24,939 nt of DNA from Alphaproteobacteria bacterium (GTDB lineage: Bacteria; Pseudomonadota; Alphaproteobacteria; Puniceispirillales; Puniceispirillaceae), in NCBI GenBank assembly GCA_022425565.1, contig JAKMFG010000263.1, positions 1-24,939 on the forward strand, given 5' to 3'. The notes beneath the pieces are model-generated. The model saw only the letters and a program-made list of their open reading frames with translations, did no database searches and had not been told where the DNA came from. The position numbers were made by a program, and so were the translations under genes. Positions 17,880 through 24,939 of this stretch are shown piece by piece; position 1 is the first letter of the stretch; the number at the start of each line of letters is the position of its first letter.

Positions 17880-18769
17880 CAGCCAGTATCGGTTTTTGAC
17901 GGATCGGGAAGCGGTAGCATCCACTCTGGTATGGCGAGGCGCGCGGCATGGCCGCCAGCGGTCAGCAACTGATTGCCGTCTCTGGTCCGGTGGATGTCTG
18001 ACAGTTTCATGGCAGCAAGGCAAAGCGCCCCTTCGCCGTCGGCGGCAACACTCAGAACGGTGCCGAGGTCTCGCTCGCCTTCGGATACCGCATCGCCGCT
18101 TGCCGGCCTGCCGCCGCTGACCGCCACTGGCACGATGCGCCGTTTCACCAGTCCACGATAATGTGTGCGCGCAGTGACTTCCTGCCCGACATAGCATCCT
18201 TTCTCGAAATCGACGGCACCCAGCCTGTCGAGCCCTGCTTCGAGCATCAGCGCCCGTTCCGGTTGCAGGTCGACCGGGCCTTGCGGCACACCGGCGGCGA
18301 TGCGCACGGCATGCCACTGGTCAATGTCCGCCAGACTGTAACCTGATGTGGCTCCAGAGCTTGTTCCCGCCGCCCCGATCCAGCGCCATCCCAGCGCCGC
18401 GTGTCGCGGGTCGGTGCTGGCACCCTCGGGCATTGCAGCGCCGTCCCAGCCAACCCACAGCTGGTGATCATCCAGCATCTCGAGAGCGATCGGGCGACGC
18501 AGCTTGTAGCGACGAAGCCGTGTGAACAGGTCGTCGGCACGGCTGGCATCACAGTCCAGCAAAAACCCGTCTTCCACCCGCAAGACCATCATGTCGGCGA
18601 GAATCCGTCCTTGCGGTGTCAGCAGGGCGCTGGCCCGGGTTTCACCGGGCAAAAGCGCCTCCATATCCGATGTCAGGATCGATTGCAGGAAGTCTGCCGC
18701 TTCCGCCCCGCCGATCCTGATCACCCGCCTTTCCGGGTCCTGTGCCGCCTGTCCTGTGCTGCTGCTCAT
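17879..18769 (-). CDS. ygfZ: YgfZ-type folate-binding protein
   Basis: 296 residues from ATG 18767-18769; AAGG lies 11 bases upstream. An alternative GTG at 18776-18778 would overlap the previous stop by four bases (GTGA) and cannot be excluded. The signature KGCYVGQE (190-197 from the ATG) is diagnostic, including the conserved Cys192; the fold is related to GcvT. Relatives (YgfZ, mitochondrial IBA57) use tetrahydrofolate in maintaining or repairing certain Fe-S enzymes in the cytoplasm. Last gene after the MFS transporter and the secreted protein on the same strand. Confidence 0.92.
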   Translation of the reverse strand: MSSSTGQAAQDPERRVIRIGGAEAADFLQSILTSDMEALLPGETRASALLTPQGRILADMMVLRVEDGFLLDCDASRADDLFTRLRRYKLRRPIALEMLDDHQLWVGWDGAAMPEGASTDPRHAALGWRWIGAAGTSSGATSGYSLADIDQWHAVRIAAGVPQGPVDLQPERALMLEAGLDRLGAVDFEKGCYVGQEVTARTHYRGLVKRRIVPVAVSGGRPASGDAVSEGERDLGTVLSVAADGEGALCLAAMKLSDIHRTRDGNQLLTAGGHAARLAIPEWMLPLPDPSKTDTG

Positions 18770-18774
18770 GCCGT

Positions 18775-19278
18775 TCACTGCCTTTCGGTGATCTCACCAT
18801 CATAGCGGGCGATATAGAAATGTCGCTTGCGCGCCCAGAAACATCTGTCCTTGTCGGGCCAGATTTCGCGGTAGTGCTCAGTGTCCTTGAAAAAGAAAGT
18901 CTGCGTGCAGAACAGATATTTCACCCTGATCTTCTCTGGACCCAGATCGAGCTTGCCGCGGTCGCTGGTGCTGATGCTGATGGCCGCGCGGTCGCGCCGG
19001 AAACACTGGCCGACCTTCTCGCCCCGGCAGGCGGTCTCGTCGGATTCGGTAATCCGCACATAGGTGAACCGCCCGTTCGAGAAGCGGAACCCCTCATCGT
19101 CGAACATCGCGCACTGGTCATCAGGAGGCGTCCGCGAGCGCGCGAACTCGCAGGTGAACCAGGTGCCGTCCCAGCTGTCATCGGCCGCTGCCGGCAGGCC
19201 CGGAATGCTGGCCGCCAAGATGGCCAACAGCGCGGCAGGCATCAGGGCCGCGATCATGGCGCGCAGATATTGCGTCAT
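18775..19278 (-). CDS. Secreted six-cysteine protein of unknown function
   Basis: 167 residues, not recognised as a known family. A signal peptide is clear: a positively charged start, a hydrophobic stretch (about 8-27) and a likely cut after Ala32 (GLPAAA, then DDSW), so the mature protein of about 135 residues is periplasmic or secreted. It has six cysteines (43, 56, 84, 92, 124, 146), an even number suited to disulfides, and many aromatic residues (WDGTWFTCEF, FFFKDTEHYREIW). ATG 19276-19278 overlaps the stop of the MFS gene (ATGA), and the gene ends 5 bases before the ygfZ ATG or overlaps its alternative GTG, so the three look translationally coupled. No ribosome binding site of its own. 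Confidence 0.75.
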   Translation of the reverse strand: MTQYLRAMIAALMPAALLAILAASIPGLPAAADDSWDGTWFTCEFARSRTPPDDQCAMFDDEGFRFSNGRFTYVRITESDETACRGEKVGQCFRRDRAAISISTSDRGKLDLGPEKIRVKYLFCTQTFFFKDTEHYREIWPDKDRCFWARKRHFYIARYDGEITERQ

Positions 19279-20597
19279 GTGGTGGCCAGTCGCGGCGGCC
19301 TGCCGAGCATCATTGCCCCACCAGCCTGTGCCAGCAGTGCAAGCGCGATATTCAGACCCATCAGGACTCCCATGCCATATCCCATATCAATCAACATACC
19401 CATCGCCATCGGCGACAGGGCTGAGCTAAACACCCCGAGTGGCAGAAATATGGCCTTCACCTCGCCGAGATAACGGGTTCCGTACATCTCTGCCATGGTT
19501 GCCGAGACGGCGCTGTAGGGCATGCCGGACGCAAAGCCGAAGAATACAAAGAACAGGAACACGCCGCCCTGACCCTCGACCAGCCACAGGGCGGCGCAGG
19601 CAAGGGTGATGGGGAGCATCATATGCGCCGCCACCCGCCGGCCGGTGAACCGGTCGACAAGCTGGCCCGCGACGAGCGTTCCGATCACCGCACAGGCGGC
19701 ATAGACAACATACATCGCTGCCCAGCTGGTCAACGACACGCCGGCAAGTTCGGCCAGATAAATCTGATGGAACAGCATGCCGGTGACGGTGAAGCCGGGG
19801 ATCATCGTCAACCCGACGAGACCAAGCCAGAAACGGCTGTCGCGAAGAACGGCGCGCCGCCGCCAGTGATCGACGCCGTCGATGGTGATGATGTCGGCAT
19901 CGGATCTGTCGTCGATGCCTGCCGCCGCCGCCGCTGCCCGCACCCCCTCGAGGCCACCGCCATCCTGATAGCGGGTACGCTGGGTAAGGGTGCGAAGAAA
20001 GGGCAGCAGCCCGACAAGCGGCAGAAAGGGAAGGATCATCCACAAAACACGCCAGTTCAGAATGGACAGCAATGCCACCACCGAAGCCGGGCCGATGGAT
20101 TCAGCGACATTCATGCCGAGCTGTGCCAGTGACAGTGCCCGTCCCCGCGCCGCCACATAACGCCGTGCCATCGCTGTTGTGTGGGTGTGCGTGGTCATCC
20201 CCTGGCCAAACAGCCGCAGCAGGTACAGCCCGCAAGTCAGGGCGATGACCGAATTTACCTGGCTGAACATCATGGCCGCCGCACACAGGCAGCAGATCAC
20301 AAGGAATGCCAGCCGTTCCACCCGCATCGTGTCGGCAAGCTTTCCAAGCCACAGGAGAGTGACCGCGCTGGCCGTCGTGGCAATAGCGTAATAGGTGCCG
20401 AAGGCGCCATGGCTGAGCCCGAGTTCACTCCTGATCTCGGACGAGAAGAGTGAGATGAAGAAGGTCTGGCCAAGCGACGAGCAGAAGGCCATTGCCGCGC
20501 CAAACAGCAGAAAGCGCCATTCGACCCGCATGAAATCAAACGTCGACACCTGCATCGGCGAGGTGGACGGTAACGGGTCGGAACGGGGCTGGGTCAT
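19275..20597 (-). CDS. Major facilitator superfamily transporter
   Basis: 440 residues from ATG 20595-20597; a TTG at 20631-20633 would add 12 residues and cannot be excluded because neither has a good ribosome binding site. About 12 membrane segments in two halves with a charged cytoplasmic loop near residues 205-245. The loop between helices 2 and 3 reads GKLADTMRVERL, a variant of the MFS motif GxxxDRxGRR; the matching loop in the second half is GQLVDRFTGRRV. Substrate unknown. First gene of a coupled set with the secreted protein and ygfZ. Confidence 0.88.
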   Translation of the reverse strand: MTQPRSDPLPSTSPMQVSTFDFMRVEWRFLLFGAAMAFCSSLGQTFFISLFSSEIRSELGLSHGAFGTYYAIATTASAVTLLWLGKLADTMRVERLAFLVICCLCAAAMMFSQVNSVIALTCGLYLLRLFGQGMTTHTHTTAMARRYVAARGRALSLAQLGMNVAESIGPASVVALLSILNWRVLWMILPFLPLVGLLPFLRTLTQRTRYQDGGGLEGVRAAAAAAGIDDRSDADIITIDGVDHWRRRAVLRDSRFWLGLVGLTMIPGFTVTGMLFHQIYLAELAGVSLTSWAAMYVVYAACAVIGTLVAGQLVDRFTGRRVAAHMMLPITLACAALWLVEGQGGVFLFFVFFGFASGMPYSAVSATMAEMYGTRYLGEVKAIFLPLGVFSSALSPMAMGMLIDMGYGMGVLMGLNIALALLAQAGGAMMLGRPPRLATT

Positions 20598-20714
20598 GGC
20601 GGGGATTTCACCACGGGCGCGACACCCCGGCAAGCCTTTCCGAAAAGTAAGCTTGGCAGGCTGAAACGCCGTGCAGGCCGTTTTTCCATGCTGCTGGCGT
20701 ACACTGCCACAGCA

Positions 20715-20740
20715 CTTGAAAGCCGCGACTGCGATACATA
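20715..20740 (+). promoter_or_regulatory. Candidate heat-shock (sigma32-type) promoter of clpB
   Basis: CTTGAAA at 20715-20721 matches the sigma32 -35 consensus; CGATACATA begins at 20732 and is a loose fit to the alphaproteobacterial -10. It lies about 155 bases before clpB in the 296-base divergent gap (20598-20893). ClpB genes are usually heat-shock-controlled, which raises the prior, but the -10 match is weak. No clear promoter for the divergent MFS gene is seen. Confidence 0.35.
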
Positions 20741-20893
20741 ACTAAAACACATACGAAAAGCCTCTCGCATAAAAAATGTCGAAAGACGGTGCCTGCGGGG
20801 GCATGTGCCGGTGGTTTACCGTTACACTGTCCGTATTGCCCGCAAGGCAGCGCCCGGACAGACTTTGGTGGCCGCCGGGAAGGAGTGTGAGCC

Positions 20894-23545
20894 ATGCAGA
20901 CCGACAAATTCACCGCCCTTGTTCGAAACGCCGTGATGGCGGCGCAGAATGATGCTCTTGCTGCGAACCATCAGAAGGTCACGGCAATGCATCTTCTTCG
21001 CGCGTTGCTGGCGGATGACAACGTCACCCTTCGCAGCCTTGTCGGGCGTGCCGGTGGTGACATCGACGGGCTGTCTGCGTCGCTGGACAAGTCGTTTGCG
21101 GCGATCCCGGCGGTGACCGGGTCGGGTGCCGACCAGCTGCAGCTCGATATCGACCTTGCCCGCATCCTGCAGGCTGCCGAGAGTGAGGCGAAAACCCTTG
21201 GCGACAGTTTCCTTGCGGTGGACGCGCTGCTTCTTGCCATGGTCAAGAGCAAGGGCGAGGTCGGCCGCATCCTGTCCGGGGCGGGGCTTGACGCGGCGCG
21301 TGTGTCCGCCGCCATTGCCGATATGCGCAAGGGTCGCACCGCCGACAGCGATGCTGCCGAGGACAGCTATGAGGCCCTGTCGAAATTCACCACTGATGTT
21401 ACCGACGCGGCGCGGCGCGGCAAGCTCGACCCGGTCATCGGGCGTGAGGCCGAGGTGCGCCGCACCATCCAGATTCTGGCGCGCCGCACCAAGAACAACC
21501 CGGTGCTGATCGGTCAGCCCGGCGTTGGCAAGACCGCCATCGCCGAGGGGCTGGCCCAGCGCATCGTCAATGGTGATGTGCCGCAGGCGCTTGCCGACAA
21601 GGCGCTGTTGTCGCTCGACATGGGCGCGCTTGTCGCCGGAGCGAAATATCGTGGCGAGTTCGAGGAGCGGCTGAAATCAGTCCTGAAAGAGGTCGAGTCA
21701 CGGGACGGCGAGGTGATTCTGTTCATCGACGAGATGCACCAGCTTGTCGGCGCCGGCAAGACCGACGGCGCGATGGATGCCTCCAACCTTCTGAAGCCGG
21801 CACTGGCGCGTGGCGAGCTGCGCTGCATTGGCGCAACAACGCTGGATGAATACAGGCAGTATGTGGAAAAGGACGCGGCGCTGACCCGCCGCTTTCAGCC
21901 GGTCTTCGTCGACGAGCCGACGGTCGAGGACACCATTTTCGTGCTGCGCGGCCTGAAAGAGAAATACGAGCTTCATCATGGTGTCCGCATCACCGACGAT
22001 GCGCTGATTGCGGCGGCGAAACTCTCGTATCGTTATATCTCCGAACGCTTCCTTCCCGACAAGGCCATCGATGTGATGGACGAGGCTGCAAGCCATCTTC
22101 GCATCCAGTCGGACAGCAAGCCTGCCGAGCTGGATGCCACCGACCGCAGCATCATGCAGCTGAAGATCGAGCAGGCGGCGCTGCAGAAGGAAAATCCTGA
22201 CAGCGCAAAAAAGCGCCTTGATGCTATCGCGGCAGAACTGGTGCGGCTCGAGGCCGAATCCGCTGCGCTGACGTCGCAGTGGGAGGATGTGAAAGGCCAG
22301 ATGGCCGAGGTCGGCCGCCTGCAGCAGGGCCTTGAAGATTCGCGGCACCGGCTGGAAGTGGCACAGCGCGAGGGGCGCCTCGAAGAGGCTGCCGAGCTCG
22401 CCTACTCCCGCATCCCGGCGATCGAGCAGGAGCTTGCTGCGGCGAAATCCGCCGTCTCGGAATCCGAGATCATCGACGAGGAAGTAACCGCCGCGCAGAT
22501 CGCCACCGTGATCAGCAGCTGGACCGGCATTCCGGTCGACAAGATGCTGGAGGGCGAGCGCGAGAAGCTGTTGTCGATGGAAGCCGAGATCGGCCGCCGT
22601 ATCATCGGCCAGGCCGAGGCCGTCAGCGCCGTCGCCAACGCCACCCGCCGGTCGCGTGCCGGTCTGTCCGACCCCAACCAGCCGATGGGAAGTTTCCTGA
22701 TGCTGGGGCCGACCGGTGTCGGCAAGACCGAGATGGCGAAAGCGCTTGCCGGCTTCCTGTTCGATAATGACGGCGCCATCCTGCGGATCGACATGTCCGA
22801 ATATATGGAAAAGCACGCTGTCGCCCGGCTGATCGGCGCTCCGCCGGGTTATGTCGGCTACGAAGAGGGTGGAAGCCTGACCGAGGCCGTACGCCGCCGC
22901 CCCTATCAGGTGGTGCTGTTCGACGAAATCGAGAAGGCGCATCCCGACATCTTCAACATTCTCCTCCAGGTTCTTGACGAGGGCCATCTGACAGACGGCC
23001 AGGGCCGCCGTGTGGATTTTGCCAATACCATCACCCTGCTGACCTCGAACATCGGGGCCGACCATCTGCTGGCGCTCGATGACGGCGAGGACAGTGATGC
23101 GGCGCGGGACGCCGTGATGGCGGATGTCCAGTCCACCTTCCGGCCGGAATTCCTGAACAGGCTGGATGAGGTGCTGCTGTTCCACCGGCTCGCCCCCGAC
23201 CATATGGGCGACATCGTCACCATCCAGTTCGCCCGCCTGCAGGCACGTCTTGCCGAACGTGGGGTGACATTGCGGCTCAGCGACGAGGCGGCATCATGGC
23301 TTGCCAGCCGCGGATATGACCCGCAGTTCGGCGCGCGCCCGCTGCAGCGGGTGATCCAGAACGCGGTGCAGAACCCGCTTGCCGAAGCGCTGCTGGAAGG
23401 CCGGTTCGGCGACGGGGATCTTGTCGAGGTGCGGCTTGATCCGGCAACCGACAGGCTGATCTTCGGCTTCGGCTCGCCCGACGAGACCGGGGCCGTAAAG
23501 GGTGCGCTCAGCGACAGCGCCAGCGACGCGGCCGGCCGGGCGTAA
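20894..23545 (+). CDS. clpB: ATP-dependent disaggregase ClpB
   Basis: 883 residues, near the usual 860. Hexameric AAA+ chaperone that, with DnaK, pulls polypeptides out of aggregates. Order: N-terminal Clp repeat domain (about 1-145), first AAA+ module with Walker A GQPGVGKT (207-214), Walker B LFIDE (276-280) and pore loop AKYRGEFE (Tyr252), a coiled-coil middle domain (about 410-525, rich in Glu/Lys/Leu), and second AAA+ module with Walker A GPTGVGKT (605-612), Walker B VVLFDE (673-678) and pore loop GYVGYEE. The middle domain separates it from ClpA and ClpC. ATG 20894 with AAGGAG eight bases upstream. Monocistronic. Confidence 0.97.
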   Translation: MQTDKFTALVRNAVMAAQNDALAANHQKVTAMHLLRALLADDNVTLRSLVGRAGGDIDGLSASLDKSFAAIPAVTGSGADQLQLDIDLARILQAAESEAKTLGDSFLAVDALLLAMVKSKGEVGRILSGAGLDAARVSAAIADMRKGRTADSDAAEDSYEALSKFTTDVTDAARRGKLDPVIGREAEVRRTIQILARRTKNNPVLIGQPGVGKTAIAEGLAQRIVNGDVPQALADKALLSLDMGALVAGAKYRGEFEERLKSVLKEVESRDGEVILFIDEMHQLVGAGKTDGAMDASNLLKPALARGELRCIGATTLDEYRQYVEKDAALTRRFQPVFVDEPTVEDTIFVLRGLKEKYELHHGVRITDDALIAAAKLSYRYISERFLPDKAIDVMDEAASHLRIQSDSKPAELDATDRSIMQLKIEQAALQKENPDSAKKRLDAIAAELVRLEAESAALTSQWEDVKGQMAEVGRLQQGLEDSRHRLEVAQREGRLEEAAELAYSRIPAIEQELAAAKSAVSESEIIDEEVTAAQIATVISSWTGIPVDKMLEGEREKLLSMEAEIGRRIIGQAEAVSAVANATRRSRAGLSDPNQPMGSFLMLGPTGVGKTEMAKALAGFLFDNDGAILRIDMSEYMEKHAVARLIGAPPGYVGYEEGGSLTEAVRRRPYQVVLFDEIEKAHPDIFNILLQVLDEGHLTDGQGRRVDFANTITLLTSNIGADHLLALDDGEDSDAARDAVMADVQSTFRPEFLNRLDEVLLFHRLAPDHMGDIVTIQFARLQARLAERGVTLRLSDEAASWLASRGYDPQFGARPLQRVIQNAVQNPLAEALLEGRFGDGDLVEVRLDPATDRLIFGFGSPDETGAVKGALSDSASDAAGRA

Positions 23546-23581
23546 CGCAGCGCAGGATAGCGGTCTTCAGCCAGACATTCG

Positions 23582-23604
23582 GCCTGACGACTTGATCGTC
23601 GGGC
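23582..23604 (+). terminator. Weak hairpin after clpB, possible terminator
   Basis: GCCTGACGA (23582-23590) and TCGTCGGGC (23596-23604) form a nine-pair stem with one G-U pair and a CTTGA loop, 37 bases past the clpB stop. No T-run follows, so termination by it is doubtful. Confidence 0.35.
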
Positions 23605-23723
23605 TGTTAGTGTGCCGCCGCGTGGAACCTGGTGAAAATGAAGTATATTGATGCCACTGCGCGTGGGTCCCGCCTCTGCCGGGTGCCTGTTCGCGCTGCA
23701 GGGGTGACGGCGTGCTGTCACGA

Positions 23724-23768
23724 TATTGGTAATTGCCGGATTGGTGATTGCCGGATTGGTGATTGCCG
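23724..23768. repeat. 15-bp tandem repeat, three copies
   Basis: GATTGGTGATTGCCG is exact at 23739-23753 and 23754-23768, with a copy differing at two bases at 23724-23738. It lies in the 337-base gap between clpB and the methyltransferase gene (23546-23882). The gap otherwise holds the hairpin above and no recognised promoter or gene. Confidence 0.85.
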
Positions 23769-23882
23769 GTATGGCCGGTTGCTGTATGTTTGGTAAGTGA
23801 GCTTTCCGGGGCATTGCCCCGGCCGGTTTACGATCCGGTGGGCCAGCAACATCTGCCTCACCAGGGCCTCCAGATCACTTTT

Positions 23883-24746
23883 ATGGTTGGACTGTTGCTT
23901 AAGAAACCCGATTTCAGCGCGTTGCAGGGCAAAACCTTGAGCGAAGTCGCCAGTCAAGCTGACAAGCTGGCAAATGGCGGGATTGAGGACAAACTCCACG
24001 CGCATGTTCTTCTGTCCTCAATTCTGGAGCAGCTGCCGCCATCGGAATCTGGAGCCCTCGCGCCTTTGACAGGCAAGCTCTGGTCCCTTGAGAAGAGCCT
24101 TCACTGGCACGAGCGGTATTTTTCGCAGGCGGGTCAGGACAAAAGAATCAAGGATGCCTTTTTCAAAAACTGCAGAAACGGGTTCTTCCTTGAGATTGGC
24201 GCATATGACGGGGTAACGGGAAGCAACTGCCTGCATTTCGAGAAATTCATGGGGTGGGACGGCATTGCCGTCGAACCATCAAGGACACAATTCGGCTTTC
24301 TGCAGAAGAACAGGACATGCCAGACCATCAACAAGGCTGTCGGTTTTGCTGATGACACCGTCGAGTTCATCGAGGTTGTCGAGGGTCTGATGCAGATGAG
24401 TGGCGTTGATTCCAAAGAATTCGCTGGAACCAAATCCTTCGTTGAAAACGACAAGACTAGCCGGACGGTGTCCTATCAGATCGAGACCGTCGGTGTGATG
24501 GAGATGCTGGACGGTCGCAGCGAGGTGGATTTCATGTCGCTTGATATCGAAGGAGCGGAATTGCAGGTGCTTGAGAGCATTGATTTCGACGCGCTGCGGA
24601 TACGTGTGATTGCTGTGGAAAATAACGCTGCCGGGTCGCCGAAATACCGGCGCTTCTTCGATAAAGTCGGCTACAGCTATTATGACACCGTCGGTTATGA
24701 CGAGATCTATTTCCATCCGGGCAGTGTGGACTTTACACGCACATAG
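23883..24746 (+). CDS. FkbM-family SAM-dependent methyltransferase
   Basis: 287 residues from ATG 23883. The frame is open further upstream to a TTG at 23763, but that part overlaps the tandem repeat and looks non-coding; the ATG itself has no good ribosome binding site, so the start is uncertain. The N-terminal 90 residues are unrecognised. Then come SQAGQDKRIKDAFF, the SAM-binding block GFFLEIGAYDGVTGSNCLHF, MGWDGIAVEPS, and the FkbM-typical DFMSLDIEGAELQVLESI. Such enzymes O-methylate sugars or natural products, often for surface polysaccharides; the substrate is unknown. It stands alone, and base use looks less GC-rich by eye than its neighbours. Confidence 0.82.
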   Translation: MVGLLLKKPDFSALQGKTLSEVASQADKLANGGIEDKLHAHVLLSSILEQLPPSESGALAPLTGKLWSLEKSLHWHERYFSQAGQDKRIKDAFFKNCRNGFFLEIGAYDGVTGSNCLHFEKFMGWDGIAVEPSRTQFGFLQKNRTCQTINKAVGFADDTVEFIEVVEGLMQMSGVDSKEFAGTKSFVENDKTSRTVSYQIETVGVMEMLDGRSEVDFMSLDIEGAELQVLESIDFDALRIRVIAVENNAAGSPKYRRFFDKVGYSYYDTVGYDEIYFHPGSVDFTRT

Positions 24747-24763
24747 CCGGGCGCGGCCTATCT

Positions 24764-24793
24764 GGCGCCGGATTGCCGGGCGCCGGATTGCAG
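24764..24793. repeat. 15-bp direct repeat, two copies
   Basis: GGCGCCGGATTGCCG (24764-24778) is followed by GGCGCCGGATTGCAG (24779-24793), one base different. Both copies contain CCGGATTG, also seen in the repeats at 13077-13095 and 23736-23758. It lies between the methyltransferase gene and the tRNA. Its GGCGCC units can also pair as a hairpin. Confidence 0.75.
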
Positions 24794-24815
24794 TCTCGAT
24801 GTGAAGAAAGTGCGA

Positions 24816-24891
24816 TGGTGCTGCCAGCGTGATTCGAACACGCGACCTCACCCTTACCAAGGGTGCGCTCTACCGCTGGAGCTATGGCAGC
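24816..24891 (-). tRNA. tRNA-Thr, anticodon GGU, CCA encoded
   Basis: 76 bases including CCA. Acceptor arms GCTGCCA (24885-24891) and TGGCAGC, D arm GCTC/GAGC, anticodon arm CACCC/GGGTG around TTGGTAA (anticodon GGT, reading ACC and ACU), variable loop AGGTC, T arm GCGTG/CACGC around TTCGAAT. The discriminator A (24819) is followed by genomic CCA (24816-24818). All stems pair fully. Confidence 0.97.
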
Positions 24892-24911
24892 ATTTCCATC
24901 GACACGCGTGA

Positions 24912-24939
24912 CTTACACGAGATCACGACGCCATGGCAA
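24912..24939 (-). promoter_or_regulatory. Candidate promoter of the tRNA-Thr gene
   Basis: Minus strand TTGCCA (24934-24939, five of six) and TGTAAG (24912-24917, four of six) with 16 bases between. Predicted start near 24905, about 14 bases before the mature tRNA end. It reaches the window edge. Confidence 0.4.

Noticed and set aside
21698..23203. 501-codon minus-strand open frame opposite clpB
   Set aside because: Antisense shadow; ClpB motifs are complete on the plus strand.
24747..24939. Attachment site of an integrated element at tRNA-Thr
   Set aside because: No integrase and no duplicated tRNA 3' end inside the window; kept only as a question with the methyltransferase.

Overview
This is a GC-rich bacterial chromosomal segment, almost entirely housekeeping and densely packed, and best explained as coming from an alphaproteobacterium. 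Pointers are a DUF1013/TrcR-type regulator, a DUF1192 protein, a COQ9 homologue beside rpsU, a DUF465-purE-purK cluster, pntAB, and a glycine-riboswitch-controlled gcvT-gcvH-gcvP operon. Order-level placement cannot be made safely from the sequence alone. No phage, transposase, integrase, CRISPR array or defence cluster is visible.

Layout. 1-463 (minus): N-terminal part of a gamma-glutamyltransferase-family enzyme that runs off the left edge and has its own promoter. 533-5395 (minus): promoter, tandem glycine riboswitch with a terminator-like hairpin, gcvT, gcvH, gcvP and an operon terminator, i.e. three of the four glycine-cleavage proteins (the L protein is not here). 5589-8734 (plus): an M3-family oligoendopeptidase translationally coupled to an ABC1/UbiB-like kinase; the kinase ends with a 4-base convergent overlap with pntB. 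8731-11701 (minus): pntA-pntB, the proton-translocating NAD(P) transhydrogenase. 11908-12900 (minus): a LysE/RhtB exporter, then rpsU with a clear terminator. 13246-14973 (plus): COQ9-family protein and MetA. 15002-17460 (minus): TrcR-like regulator, DUF465 protein, purE, purK, probably co-transcribed. 17628-17813 (plus): DUF1192 protein. 17879-20597 (minus): an MFS transporter, a secreted six-cysteine protein of unknown function and a YgfZ-type folate-binding protein, tightly coupled. 20894-23545 (plus): ClpB. 23883-24746 (plus): an FkbM-type methyltransferase. 24816-24891 (minus): tRNA-Thr(GGU) with an encoded CCA end.

How the genes work together. The gcv operon feeds C1 units to folate and responds to glycine through the riboswitch; purE/purK and metA are other biosynthetic steps, and YgfZ is a folate-dependent Fe-S maintenance protein. 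PntAB supplies NADPH; COQ9 and possibly the ABC1 kinase relate to ubiquinone. These links are metabolic rather than evidence of one system.

The least explained parts are the secreted cysteine-rich protein sandwiched between the MFS transporter and YgfZ, and several short tandem repeats (14-17 bp units) confined to intergenic gaps, some sharing a CCGGATTG core. I did not find a convincing wholly new system in this window.
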